NCBI RefSeq assembly: GCF_003144195.1
Contig: NW_020290000.1
Coordinates: 434,001 to 498,000, forward strand
Reading direction: 5' to 3'
DNA length: 64,000 nucleotides
DNA from: Ceraceosorus guamensis
Taxonomy: Eukaryota > Basidiomycota > Exobasidiomycetes > Ceraceosorales > Ceraceosoraceae
Each line of letters opens with the position of its first letter. Position 1 is the first letter of the stretch. The notes under the pieces are model-generated. The model was not told the DNA's origin. It saw only the letters and a list, made by a program, of their open reading frames with translations, and did no database searches. Made by a program: the position numbers and the translations under genes. Shown piece after piece: positions 48,144 through 59,582 of the stretch.

Positions 48144-50764
48144 TCATGTCGTATGCTCAGCACGCTTGACCGCCACGTTGAATTGCTTAGCGAGAGATTC
48201 GACTCCAAGTCGATGTTTCGCGCTGATCGGCACAACCGGTAAGGCTCGACCGCTGTGCAGCTGCGCAACTTTCCCTTGCAGAATTGACAACTTTTGGCGA
48301 GCTTCAGCGGCTGAGGAGCGGAGGGCCTGAAGGTTGGGCGGTTCTGGGCTCGTGCCATTCGATGCGACCTGGCTATGAGCCTCACTCTCGGGTCCGAGGG
48401 CATCGCATTTGTTGGCGACCACGATGGCGCATCTGTTGCTCAAGCCTGGCGAGTAGGCTTCCAACTCGTGTTGCAATGTGGCGATCTCCTCCCATGGCGC
48501 AGGACTCTTCTCCGAGACATCGACGACGTACACTAAGGCCCTGCACCGTTCGGCGTGGCGCAGGAACAGGTGCCCTAGGCCTTTGTTGTCGGATGCACCA
48601 GATATCAGACCAGGAAGATCTGCAATGGTGAGCCTGGCCACTTCTTCTCGAAGACCAGCATTAACAACTCCTTCAGAAGAAGCAAGTGCGGCACGAGGCT
48701 GAAGGCGCTTCTTAAGCACTGCACCGGAAGTTAGAAGACCCAAGGGCTCTGACTCGCCGATAATGCCCGTGCCGGTCCCTAGCAGTGATCCATCATGGGC
48801 AAGGCGCAGAACGCCAACGTTTGGACTGAGGGTCGTGAACTCGTATCCGCCGACCTTGGCATTTGCATCCCCAGATCTGCCTGCGCTTGTAAGCGCCCTC
48901 AGTAACGTGCTCTTGCCCGCGTTGGGCAGCCCTACTAGCCCGACATCCGCAGGACATTTGAGCTCCAAAGACAGCCGGACCCGTTCGCCATGCGAGCCTC
49001 GGGTGGCAAATTTAGGAGATCGTGAGATGGCTCCTGTGCTGAGGAAGAATGGATTCCCAAATCCGCCGAAACCTCCTTGTGCGACCAGCATCCCGGGAGA
49101 ATCGACAGCGGTAGGTTCGTCCAGATCATAAGTTCTGATGATCTTCTTGGCATTCTTCGAGCCGAGCGGCGAGATCTGACGCGATTGCGAAGCTGCTTCC
49201 TTTGTGTCTGAATACCTGCGCTTCAAGAGCGCCAGTGCCAGCCTCTCTTCTGCAGCCTTGAATGATTGCCTTAGAGAAGCAACGTCAGATTCGCTCTCCT
49301 CGATGACATCAGCTGCGGTGCCTGGCGAGCTCTGTCCACTTATCGAGCCGGGGTGATGTCTCCATGCAGCATCACGACGTATCCTCTCTTCTGCAGCGAT
49401 GGAAGCCTTCTCTTCCTCCTCCTGCCGCGCAGCTTCGAGCTCGCGAGGAGACAGCAGAGCTGCGCCATCTTCAGCTTCTTCGGGCACAGGCAGGGGCATT
49501 GACGCTAGTCCCTTATCAGAAGTTGTCTCGTCGTAGTACTCGGGCGTGATCTCGTCGGCATCATGTCCCGCCTGGTCTGCAGCTTGCGAGTCTTGTGGAG
49601 CTCGTGAAGGTTGGAACGGATTGCCAACATCATGATGGAACGGCAGGACGCGCGATCTCTCTTCCAGGTCCCGCTCAGGGCTAACTTCTCGCTTCTCAAT
49701 ATCCCGTTTGTAGCCGTTGAATGCACCCTCCTCCTCCGCAGCTACCTCTTCAAGACTGCTTCTTTCGGCTGACTGACTACTTTGTTCAGCAGTCTCCTGT
49801 TCGGTTGAAGCCCCTTTGTCAAGATACACATGAAAGTCTTCGCTGCCTGACTTCTCGTTGTGATCCGGCTCGCTACGAGGCACAAATTGTGGTGGTCGAG
49901 GTCGTCTGGGATGATACACGCGCTGAAACCGGCGTTCATACTTGCGCATGAGACCGTGCTCATACTCTGAGCGTAGTATCCTAAGTTCGTCCTTTGGCTC
50001 GAGTGGGTCATCCTCAATGCCTTCCACAGTGACTACAGTGCCCACCGGAACGCTGAGGGTAATGTCCTTGCCTTTGCTACCGACGATCCATTCTCCTCTT
50101 CCATGCCCGCCTGCACCTCCTTCCGCTCGAGAGGGCACTCGCGCAAGAGATCTTAGATGCGAGACTGCTCGCACGTACACATCTCCACCGGGCCCTCCAG
50201 CTCCGCCTGAAGGCGGTCCGAATGGGACGTACTTCTCGCGAGAGAATGCTACGCATCCATCTCCACCCAGACCAGCAGTGACTTCAAGGGAAAGGGAGTC
50301 GATGAAGGATGAGGACTGGGAGGTAGCCAGCGGTGCAGCGAGTGAAGCAAGTTGAGTACGCTGCCCATGATCTAGCCGTCCCGCGCCCGAGTACTCACGC
50401 TGCTCTGCCTTCGCCATTGCGCCTTTCTGGCCGCCTTCTCCTCTATCGCCCGCATGTATGCCTCGTCCACCGCTTGAGAATCTTGAAAGTTGAGCAAAGG
50501 ATCTTCATTCGCTGTGCTAGTAGACGTATGAAGCCGCCTTCTTGCGGCAGCAAAAGCATGCCGGTTGACGGACGCTGCTGCCCAACTGCTTTGATTCGCG
50601 ACAGTTGCACGCACACCCAATTCGTGGCTTGAAGAAGCTTGATTTCGATGTGTGATGAGCGGGGGCAGGCTGCTCTGCTGACGGCAAGAAGTGCAGCCAG
50701 GCCGTCCCCTACTAGATGACGAATCCAGCAGAGCTCGCAAACCGAACCCTCGTTGAGAGATCAT
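48144..50764 (-). CDS. MTG2: Mitochondrial Obg-family GTPase
   Basis: This GTPase family takes part in large-subunit assembly of the mitochondrial ribosome. Exon 1 (50764-50399) and exon 2 (50360-48144) flank a 38-nt GTGAGT...GGCAG intron, giving 860 residues. Exon 1 encodes a Ser/Arg-rich presequence (MISQRGFGLRALL, then RHAFAAARRRLHTSTSTA). The Obg fold starts at about 140 with the Gly-rich signature (GLGGDGCVAFSREKY, GGAGGPGGDV). About 315 acidic, low-complexity residues are inserted before its last part (VAQGGFGGFGNPFF). The G domain has G1 GLPNAGKST at about 597, G3 IADLPGLISGASDNKGLGH, G4 VANKCD and G5 ISAKH. A second ATG at 50417, in another frame of exon 1, reads through the intron into the exon 2 frame without a stop, so unspliced message could give a 757-residue form without the presequence. 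The starts of this gene and the eIF2D gene are 504 bp apart, divergently. The family is certain; the symbol is by homology to yeast Mtg2. Confidence 0.92.
50361..50398 (-). other. 38-nt intron of the Obg GTPase gene
   Basis: The donor is GTGAGT and the acceptor GGGCAG, 38 nt in all. Removing it joins WRRQSS to RTQLASLAAPLATS in frame and links presequence to Obg domain. It is near the lower limit of spliceable introns. Confidence 0.65.
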
Positions 50765-51268
50765 TCCTGAACTTGGGAGCGATTCGCAATGCGCGTCGTC
50801 GCAGGATGGCACGAGCTTCAAGCGCGACGTTGGGTCAAAAGAGGACTGGACAATCGATCCCTGTCAACGTCACCATGCAGCCTGTCTTGAGCTTTGATGG
50901 ATGCTAGGAAAGATGATTTGATGTAGCCTGCTACTGTCATATTCTTGAGTGGGTTGGAGTGCAGCCACGATGATTCATACGGACGTTGTGGAGGAAGAAT
51001 CACGAATGCATCTCGCACGGTTGATTCGTCGATGGGTAAGTAAGTGCAAGCAAGCGTGCAAGCTGCGCCTGGGGGCAAGCATGCACGCATGCACACTGAG
51101 CTGCCCACCAGCAGTGCCGCGGCAGACAATTCGGCAAGCGACAGGAAGAAGTGGAAAGACGACCTACACAAGGCGAACCACGAATTCTTGCTGGGATTTC
51201 CCTCCATTTCCCTTCCGTCACCGCGTCCGCATGGCGAGCGCTGCAAGCCATCCGCACACATTGTCACG
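50765..51268. other. Divergent promoter region, Obg GTPase / eIF2D
   Basis: These 504 bp lie between two outward-facing starts. They contain a copy of the dispersed motif at 50998-51007. No core promoter element could be assigned. Confidence 0.5.
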
Positions 51269-53773
51269 ATGTTCAAAAAGGCGCCAACGATCAAGCCATC
51301 GACGCTGGTGCGCTCCTCTAATCGAAGATCGCTCATAGCTCAGCTGCAGTCCCAATTCCCAGCCTTCGCGTCCGCGTCGCCCGACCTGGTGCTCAAGCTC
51401 GTGCCCGAGACGCTGCACCAACGCAATGCTAGCACTCATGCAGACGACAAGGCGGTGCTGTATACGGACGAGAAGGGGAGACCTTTGTGGTTCGAAATCG
51501 GCAACACTGCCGGGAAAGGAGCGGAAAAGGCAGGCAAGGGAAAAGGCTTGTCCAAAGTCGAAGTGATTCCTACTGGTGCGTGACTCGAGCGTGTGGTCAA
51601 TGGATCCATGAAACACGTTTGCTGACGCTGAGGGATGTACGCTTGCCATGCGGCTGTGCTGCTACCCAGTGTATGCTTTATGGCTGCTGCCTACGCTGCT
51701 CCCCCGAGTCCCTACGGAGTCTAAGCTGGTGGCCTCCGCGGACAGTGCGCTCATGTCCGGCACATCCTTGATGGTGCCGGGCTTCCTCCCACCCCCAAAC
51801 ACGTTCCCCATTTCGTCTGGATCAGACTTGCCGAGGACAGGTGACCTAATCAGCATTACCGCTCAAGGATCCAGTGTGCCCCTGGTGGTGGGCAAGCTCG
51901 AGATCGACATGAAAGACATCGTCGAACGGCGAAGCAAAGGGGAAAAGGGGAAAGCTGTCAAGATCCTGCACACCCATTGGGACGAACTCTGGGCGCTCGG
52001 AGGTAGCAAAGAACCGCCTAGTGAAGCTGCTCTGCCGGACGTTTCAAGCTTGTCTCTCGCGACGGACTCATCAGATCCCGCGGCGCATGGTGCTGCAGCT
52101 GAAGCTGGGGCATCAGGCGCAGCAGAAAAGGCAGAGCCGGACAGTACAGAGGACGCGGGAGCAGGTGAATCTGGATTGGCAGCTGAAGATGGACCGCAAG
52201 GAGATACTGCAGACTTGCTGGCGGATCTATTAAGCGGGGGCGGCGATGCTGAGGAGGATCAAGAGACGTCCTCTCGGATAACAGCGTTGACCGCGAAGGA
52301 TGTCGATGCTTTGCTTGACCTGGCTCTGCTGAGCGCAGTAGCCCAAGACACGCCAGAAGAGCTGCCAGTCGAGTCGAGCATCTTTTATCAGCTCCATGTC
52401 CTGCCAAACAGACCCACTACGTGGCCTCCGACTCCGGAGGGGGGTTTACAGGATGCGTCGTATGATGATGTGGAGCCCAAGAGGCAAAAGACGGCGGTCA
52501 GACCAGACGATGATGTCAGGAAGAGCTCAGCCAAAAAATTGGCTAAATGGGTGAAGACGGCGTGAGCAATTGCAGGTGTAAGGAGATGCCCTAGTCGCGA
52601 GTGCTGACAATTCTCCCTTGCCGAAAAGTGAGAAGAGTGGAGTGTTCAAGACGAAAGATGTCAAGGGCAAGACGCTCATCACCGAATTTGACACTGATCA
52701 CCCAGAGTGAGTGCACATATCTCCGTTTGTGACACCCGCGCCATCCTACTGACTACGTGCATTTGCGTCTCCAGTGTGACCACGCTGAAGCCGTTCATTA
52801 CGCTCAAGAGTCTGACGAGTAGCGATGCGACTGAGGCTGCTGATGAGATCGATCATAGTGCGCCTCATCCTGCTGGGTCAGAGACGACGTCAAACCCAAA
52901 TTTGCACTTGCGCACCGTTGTAGAACGTTTTTGGACACCTTCAAATCAAGCCGTCAAGCTTTTCCAGAGCGCAGGCTATCCGTGAGTCACAGGCTTCGTC
53001 GAGCTCGCGCCGCACGCGACCCAATTGCCGGACTGACACGTCCCCCCTGCGCTGATACCGCAGGACCTCCGCTCCCTCTTCGCGGCCTGCTATTCGAGAG
53101 ATGCTCGAGGCCTATGTTGCCAAGCATCAGTTGCGCGATGGGCGACAAAAGGACCATGTTCGACTGAACGATACTCTCCTAGTGAATGCTCTTTTCCCTA
53201 AAGCTTCAGCCAACAAGGACGAGGTGCCGGCGGTGATGAGCAAGCCGGCAATTCTGGATAAGCTGATTAGCACAAGCTGCACTGAACACCACCGGGTCTC
53301 TAGATTATCTGCCTCCAAAGCGGCGCAAGCGGAAAAGATCAACGCCGAATTGGGAGGTGAGGACGTGGAGCTGGAAGAGGGAGAAAGTAGGGGTCCTATG
53401 CGAAAGGGAGTCGCTACTCCTGTGAGAATAGAGATCAAGCAAAGGCAAGGCAAAAAAGTGGTGAGCCTCGTCACTGGTCTAGAAAGCTTTGGTGTGGATC
53501 CCAAGGATCTCGCTGCCGAATGCAAGCGTAAAATGGGAGCCAGCGCGAGCGGTGAGTTTGGCAGGTGGCCAACCGAATCGTCGCTAGCTGCTCGCTGACC
53601 ACGGAGATCTCTTGATCAAAGTCTCGCCATTGGCGACATCTTCACCCAAGAATCCTCTATTTGAGCTTCTCATCCAGGGTAATCAGAGCATTGCGCTAGT
53701 CAACATGCTTGCGGACCTCGGAGTCGAAAAGAGGCTGGTCAAGGTCGAAGATGGAGGTAAAGGTAAAAAGTGA
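51269..53773 (+). CDS. TMA64: Translation initiation factor eIF2D / Tma64
   Basis: This ribosome-associated factor binds the 40S P site, delivers or releases tRNA and helps recycle subunits after termination. Six exons (51269-51575, 51670-52561, 52629-52706, 52775-52981, 53064-53551, 53622-53773; introns of 67-94 nt) stay in phase and give 707 residues. Order of parts: N-terminal MFKKAPTIKPSTLVRSSNRR, as in other eIF2D proteins; a PUA-type domain with LMVPGFLPPP and GDLISITAQG; an acidic, Ala/Glu-rich insertion (about 255-315); a SWIB-like winged helix (REMLEAYVAKHQLRDGRQ, LNDTLLVNALFP); and a C-terminal SUI1/eIF1-like domain (VRIEIKQRQGKKVVSLVTGL, then DPKDLAAECKRKMGASAS and LIQGNQSIALVNMLADLGV). 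Each junction restores a conserved block. The start lies in CACGATG. It diverges from the Obg GTPase gene. Identification is confident. Confidence 0.93.
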
Positions 53774-54361
53774 AGGATTCTTGTGTGCAACTGTTTGCTC
53801 TCGACAGCGTGGACGATCCTGCTCAATGATGACCCGCTGGCTGGCTTAATTGTGTCTCGCATTCATGTTGCACTTCCATACTGTCCCACCCCTCCTTGCA
53901 AGCGCGGGTGATCAAGGCTGACGGCAAGGAATCGGAAAGACGTCACCACGAATGATTTTGATGAAAGCCTTGCCAGCAGCCTAATGTCGATGTGAGTAAT
54001 TGCAAGTCGTCTGTCTGAAGAATGCGTGATACAGCATGAGATGTGGAGAGGGCTGCGAGACATGCTTGAAAGCGCTCGGAGCGGAGATTCAGGCGGACAG
54101 ATCTCCAGCACTGATGTATGGTATGGAGCGTTGTGAGGTGATCATGATTCATGGAGCTATCATGCCGTATGGAGGCGCCTAGGTGATCGAATTGCAGGGC
54201 CATGGGGTGGCGGCTGACGGGCACGCGTTGCGCTCACGCGCTCGGTCGACAGGTGAAAGTGCCCTTTCACCTATCCGCCAGGAAAGAGTGCAGATCCCAA
54301 GGAGGAAGAATCTGTTGGTAGAAGGGGCGAGGCACGCGTCAGATACCGTTTGAGCGCACAC
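53774..54361. other. Convergent spacer
   Basis: This lies between the stops of the eIF2D gene (+) and the LisH-CTLH gene (-). A further 3' exon of the latter may reach into this stretch, because a good donor (AGG|GTGAGC) lies just before its proposed stop. Nothing else is seen. Confidence 0.4.
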
Positions 54362-55994
54362 CTAGCAACACGGGCGCATGCTCACCCTGCCTCTGTTCTT
54401 CCGGGGGTCGCTGGAAGCACCTGTCGACGACGACCCGTTGGCATTCGCAGTGCCATGCGTCGACTCTAAGTGTGAGAGCTTCTGGAAGCCTTCTGGATCG
54501 CCACTCGTGCCTGCATCTCCACCAATGAAAGCGAGGTGACTCGGAGGGACTGGCACTTTGTCCGCTGCTATTTGGCCCCACACAAAAGTAGTCTGTCTGA
54601 TTGTTGATTCGATTAAGGGCTGTGACGGTTGCCCACTTTGCGCTGCGATCGCGAGTGCGGGATCAGCGCAAGCGTGGTCAGGCAAAAGCCTCCGGCTCAC
54701 GATGGCTTTCGCAACTGACTCACCAATGATGGCGCTGTTGACCTGCTCAGCAAGTCCAACGCGTCTTTTCTGATCGAGATACTTGCTCACTGGCGAGCTT
54801 TCTACGTTGGCGTATGCAAGCAGAGCAGTGACCCCTTGCAGTTCTTTGAGATACATGGATCTCCAATACTCTGGCAGTGAGAGTACTCTGGTGTTGATGC
54901 CCTGCACCAATGCCAGAGCGCCCATAATGCCGCCACCTCCAGCTCCCGTAGCGTTCGCGCTTCCATTGGTCGACCCCGCACTGCTTCCAGCATCCGAGAA
55001 AGGCGACAGCCTTCCCGTTGCCGATGAGTCTCCGACGGACCTTGTTGTACCGGTAGCAGAGGAGCCCCTGACAGCCTCGATGAAAGCTTGGATCTGCAGA
55101 TTGAGAGCGACGTGATCTGGATCTAGGCTGGGTCGGTAGGCAGGCAGAGCAGCTTTCGGCCTGCCGCTCTTTCCGTTGCCACTAGCCGCCCCCGATGCAC
55201 CATTTGAAGCATTGACGGAGCCCGCAAGACCTCCTGAAAGCCGTGCGTACACGCTACTTGGGTCGAGCGTCTGTAGCGATGCTTCAGAGCGTCTCAACCG
55301 CCCAGCTGCCGCGGAGGAGCTGACCACAGCTGGGAAATGCTCATCTAGCAATTCGATGGCAGCGTAGATGCGACCGCTCAAGATGTGGTCCCGGATGTCT
55401 GTACGCATTTCCGAAAGCGTGTGAATTGTTGTGAGCCTCACTTCAGATTTTGAAGAGGTGGATGCTGCGATGCTCACCTCGCCTGATGCTAATCTGAAAG
55501 ACGTCATCGCCACTGAGTTCACCTACGTTGTCATGCCCTTCGAGCCCAGACGCAAACTTGTGCAAGTCGTCTCTGCCTTTCCCTTTGCCGTTCAAGGTCT
55601 TGTCAGCTGATTGTCGTGCGGCTTGGGTCTTGCCATTCAGCTCGGCTGCGATGGCCAAGGCTTCATCCACTTCTATCTCCATCTCCGTGCTCGAGTCTCC
55701 TCTTGCGAGAGGAGGGGGTACGACACCAGCGCCGAGACCTGGTCGCCTAGAAGAGCCAGGGGCCTGAGATTTACTGCGAATGTCTGTGCCACTGGATCCT
55801 TCCGCTGCGATGCCGTCGCCAGCGAAGGCTAAAGCGGTGTCGAGGTAGCAGTGATGCACCAGATAGTTGAGCACCAATTCCCGTGTCATCGCGGGAGAAA
55901 CCGACTCGTTCAGCCTGCTCCTGGTTCCAGATACCGCGGAGTCATCTCCAGGCCTCTCTGCCATGCCCGGGGAGATGGGACGATGGCTTGACAT
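54362..55994 (-). CDS. LisH-CTLH-CRA protein, RanBP9/Gid1 type without SPRY
   Basis: Two exons (55994-55478, 55440-54362) are separated by a 37-nt GTGAGC...TGAAG intron, giving 531 residues. A LisH motif (about 35-65) reads RELVLNYLVHHCYLDTALAF. The CTLH domain starts across the splice (ISIRR to VRLTTIHTLSEM, IRDHILSGRIYAAIELLDE). The CRA part has LNLQIQAFIEAVRG, LKELQGVTALLAYANVESSP and YLDQKRRVGLAEQVNSAII, closest to the RanBP9/10 and yeast Gid1 pattern. These are scaffold subunits of the GID/CTLH ubiquitin ligase, which in yeast destroys gluconeogenic enzymes. Gid1 proteins normally carry a SPRY domain before LisH; here the ATG (MSSHRPISPGMAERPG) precedes LisH by only about 35 residues and no SPRY sequence was found upstream. 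Low-complexity insertions lie within CTLH-CRA. The C-terminal end is uncertain: a donor close to the stop could lead to another exon. The family is confident, the subunit assignment less so. Confidence 0.82.
55441..55477 (-). other. 37-nt intron of the LisH-CTLH gene
   Basis: The donor is GTGAGC and the acceptor CTGAAG, 37 nt in all. Its length is not a multiple of three, and retention would end the protein before the CTLH domain, so splicing is required for a full product. Confidence 0.65.
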
Positions 55995-57162
55995 CCTGAA
56001 CGCGAATCACAAGTCACAGCGTCGCTTCGAAGTGAGCGAGAGGCGGGGCTGCTCAAGTGAGATAGATGTGTTGCGTCTAACAACTTCTCGCCGCCGCTCT
56101 AACTCGCCCTGTAACTCTGCAGAATGGGTAAAGGCTACGGCGAGGATGTGGCAGCGAAGCGAAGGTCAAGCTCGAGCGGATGTGTGGGAGCGAATGTGCC
56201 GTTGTTAGTCGTCGCTTGTGCGTGAGGCTGAGCAGAGCAAGCTTATGATGCCACGGCGCGCGTCGAGGATCTGAGCGACGGGGTAGGTGCGTGCGGTGTG
56301 TGTGCCCGCAGTAGGCGAAGCTCTGTGGCACTGAGAGTTGCAGTGGTGTATCAAGGGGTTTGGCAGCGTAATGTCCCGAGTCAGGCTTGTCGTGGGTAAT
56401 GAGGGAAGTGGATATCACAACGTCGCATGACAAGGCAGATTAGGCGGAGGTCCGATAGCTATACACACATACACTGATGATATACATACATGGCTGTGAC
56501 CCTCCATCTGATGACGCATGCAGGGCACACCTGTCACCTCATCGCCCGCCCGCCCGCACAGCAGGTCACGAGTCACGCGCGCTATGTTGTCTTCACTGGC
56601 TGCACATGCATATACCTATCAGTATGTCGACTCATACACATCAGCGCAGGTCGAGACTCACTATGTCACAGCGTCGGGTGCATGCTGCCGCCAGTGTCTA
56701 CGTCGCTCATCCGCATGGATCAGCACCTTCTCGAGGTGTCCAGCTTCGCTCATCGCTTCAAAACAGGGCCTGGCTACCAAATCGCACCCACGGAGAACAG
56801 GCCGCCGCCATTGACAGCCATACCCAGTCATGAGTCTGGAAAGTACATGGACAGGGCGGATTTCGATCGCAATTAACGTGCAGGAGACGGCCCGCGAGAG
56901 GATCATGAGGTATACCGTACGGTACCGCCAGAACGCAGAGATACGCGAAGCCGCGCGACCTAGTATTTCACGTGACGTCAAGCAACCTCTCCAAAATTCG
57001 TGATCGTCCTCTGCTCTCGCATCTCGGTCGTCTTTCATTATTACTACACGCACACACAGACACACACACACGCAGACCTCGCTGTCCGAAGTCCTTCAAT
57101 CGGCGGGGCTCAGAGCCATCGCACCTTGGCAGCCTCTCCTCAAAGAGCAGGTCGGTTCCAGC
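55995..57162. other. Divergent promoter region, LisH-CTLH gene / PRP17
   Basis: These 1.17 kb lie between outward-facing starts. They contain a motif copy at 56997-57006 and short CA repeats near 57045-57075. No SPRY-coding sequence and no other gene were found. Confidence 0.5.
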
Positions 57163-59582
57163 ATGAACGCTCTGCAGAGCTACGATAGCGGCTCGGAGGA
57201 AGATTATGCTGGACCCTCCAAGCCATCAGCATCCATCACTGCCGTCGCAGCACCCGCCGCTCCGGTAAAGAGAGCGCTATCTCCTGACGAAGATGACGAT
57301 GTGACCGTCGAAGCAAGCGACGCCTTTGGCCTCCAAAATCTTTCCGGAGGTGACGCATCAGCCAGTGACGATGCCCAAAGGAACAAGGCGAGCAAGAGAT
57401 CAAGGGAAGAGGCTGACCGAAAAACGGGTAACGGCGCGGCATCTCGGTCACAAGCAGGTTCCTCCGATGCTCTGACTGTCACCGCCGCTCCGGGCGTGAT
57501 CGATGCTGTGAGTACACCATCATAGTCTGTCCTTGCCATTTTCCACTCAACTCCACGCCCGAACCCCTCTTGAACTCGAAGGATCCATCGGCTGCACAGT
57601 TGCTCACGAGACCCAGCGATACCTCTATGCACGTCAATCTGCGATATACCGACATGACCGCGCCCATCATTGGTCCCGAGAATCCTTTCGCAGCCAGACC
57701 GCTTGGGTCGCAAGCCAATACGCTGACTGGCCACATTGAAGACGCTGCCATGAGTGACTTCGACTTTCGAGCTCAGCAGCGCACCTTTGAGTCTCTAGGA
57801 TACGCCAGGAATCCATCAAATCTGGCTCACAATGGCGGAAACAGCTTTGTGGGAGATAGAGCGAGAGCGTTGGCGTTGAATGGCGCTTCTGCGTTTGAGC
57901 TGCGTGGTGGGGACGGCGAGAGCAGGAAAGCTGCGAGAGCATTGAAAAAGCAACGCAAGGGGCAAGACGGAAGCCTGGAGGATGTGGGAGAAGGCGGATA
58001 TGCAGGTCCTTGGGGAGGCTGGCACGGCGAAAAGGTGAATGTCGCAGAAGGTGTCGGTCCCACACCCGAGGAAATCAAGCGTGCAGAGGAGAGAAGCACG
58101 AACAGGCAGCTGGAGAAGCTTGAGATGGAAGCACGAAGACGGCGAGAGGATGCGGCGGGCACTGAAAAGAGCGTCTTTCATGGTGAGAAGATGGTTGCCG
58201 AAGTGTTGCGTCGCTCGAATATCCTCAGCTCACATGAAACACGCTCCCCTTCTCCTGCAGGAAAGTCCATGTACGATTACCAAGGCAGGACGTATATGCA
58301 TGTGCCTACTGATGTGGATACCAACCTCAAGGGTCAACCCGGTACAGAACAAAGCTTCATTCCAAAAGCTTGCATTCACACATGGACGGGCCACACAAAG
58401 GGTGTAAGCGCCATTCGCTTGCTACCTGGCAGCGGTCACCTGATGCTGAGCGGCAGTATGGACACTCAGGTCAAGGTGCGTAGCAGCTCGCATGGAGTGA
58501 TGCACTGTTTCAGAAATGCTAACGCACTTGCCTTGTCTGACTGAAGCTCTGGGACGTATATCACGACGGCAAATGTCTCAGAACTTACATGGGCCACAAT
58601 AAAGCGGTACGAGATGTTACGTTTAGCCCTGACGGTCGACGGTTCCTGTCGGCCTCTTACGACAGGCAAATGAAGCTTTGGGACACGGAAACAGGCCAGT
58701 GCATTCGAGCATTTTCCAACGGAAAGGTGCCTAACGTCGTGCGCTTCCACCCCGACAAGCCAAACATTTTCTTGGCGGGGATGAGCGACAAGAAAATCAC
58801 TCAATTCAACACGGACGATGGAGAGGTAACGCAGGAGTACGACCAACATCTTGGACCTGTCAACTCCATCACTTTCGTCGACGAGAACAGGCGTTTCGTC
58901 ACGACCTCTGACGATAAGACGATGCGAGCGTGGGACTTTGACATTCCAGTCGTGGTCAAATACATTGCGGACCCAACTATGCACTCGATGCCTGTGGTGG
59001 CGACGCATCCAAACAGTGAGTGCAACTCCATTCGATGCGATGTCGCACAACACCACGCTAATCTGGTGTCACAACTGTCCCGCTTCTCGCTTCTGCCTGC
59101 AGGAAAATGGCTGGCGTGCCAATCGCTCGACAACCACATCAATGTCTTCGCATCGGACAGCTTCCGGCAAAACAGGAAAAAGATCTTTTCGGGGCACCAC
59201 ATTGCGGGATACGCTTGTCAGCTCGGCTTCAGCCCTGATGGTCGTTTCATCTCGAGCGGCGACAGCGAGGGGAATGTGGTCTTTTGGGACTGGAAGAGTG
59301 GCAAGCTGCTCAAGCGCTTGAGAGCTCATAAGGACGTCGTCATCAGCCACGAATGGCTGCCCCATGAAACGGTGCGTTGCGGATCAGGAGCTCTTGCACC
59401 TTGGCAGAGCAGAGCAGAGCAGCTGCTGAAACTTCATTTTATGCTCGAACACGGCGCAGAGCAAGCTTGTCACGGGCTCGTGGGACGGTACGATCAAGCT
59501 CTGGGTAAGTCGGCTTTTTGCCGCACCCTTATTCGCAAAAGCGTCTTGAGCTGATCTCAGATCTTCTTCATCGCAGGACTGA
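57163..59582 (+). CDS. PRP17: Pre-mRNA-processing factor 17 (WD40 splicing factor)
   Basis: This nuclear factor acts in the second catalytic step of splicing (CDC40 in animals). Seven exons (57163-57507, 57582-58182, 58261-58475, 58547-59015, 59103-59371, 59460-59504, 59577-59582) give 649 residues. The N-terminus [14 protein letters not shown] and the segment [19 protein letters not shown] are typical. A charged helical region ([20 protein letters not shown]) and the signature [19 protein letters not shown] precede a seven-bladed WD40 propeller starting near residue 340 ([40 protein letters not shown] and later blades). The last residues are GTIKLWD, with the final Asp and the stop on a six-base exon. 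The intron at 58183-58260 is 78 nt and has no in-frame stop, so its retention would add 26 residues. The gene diverges from the LisH-CTLH gene. Identification is certain. Confidence 0.95.

Noticed and set aside
54179-54361. Additional 3' exon of the LisH-CTLH gene
   Set aside because: A donor exists near the stop, but no downstream stretch restores a conserved block, so the exon was not added to the model.
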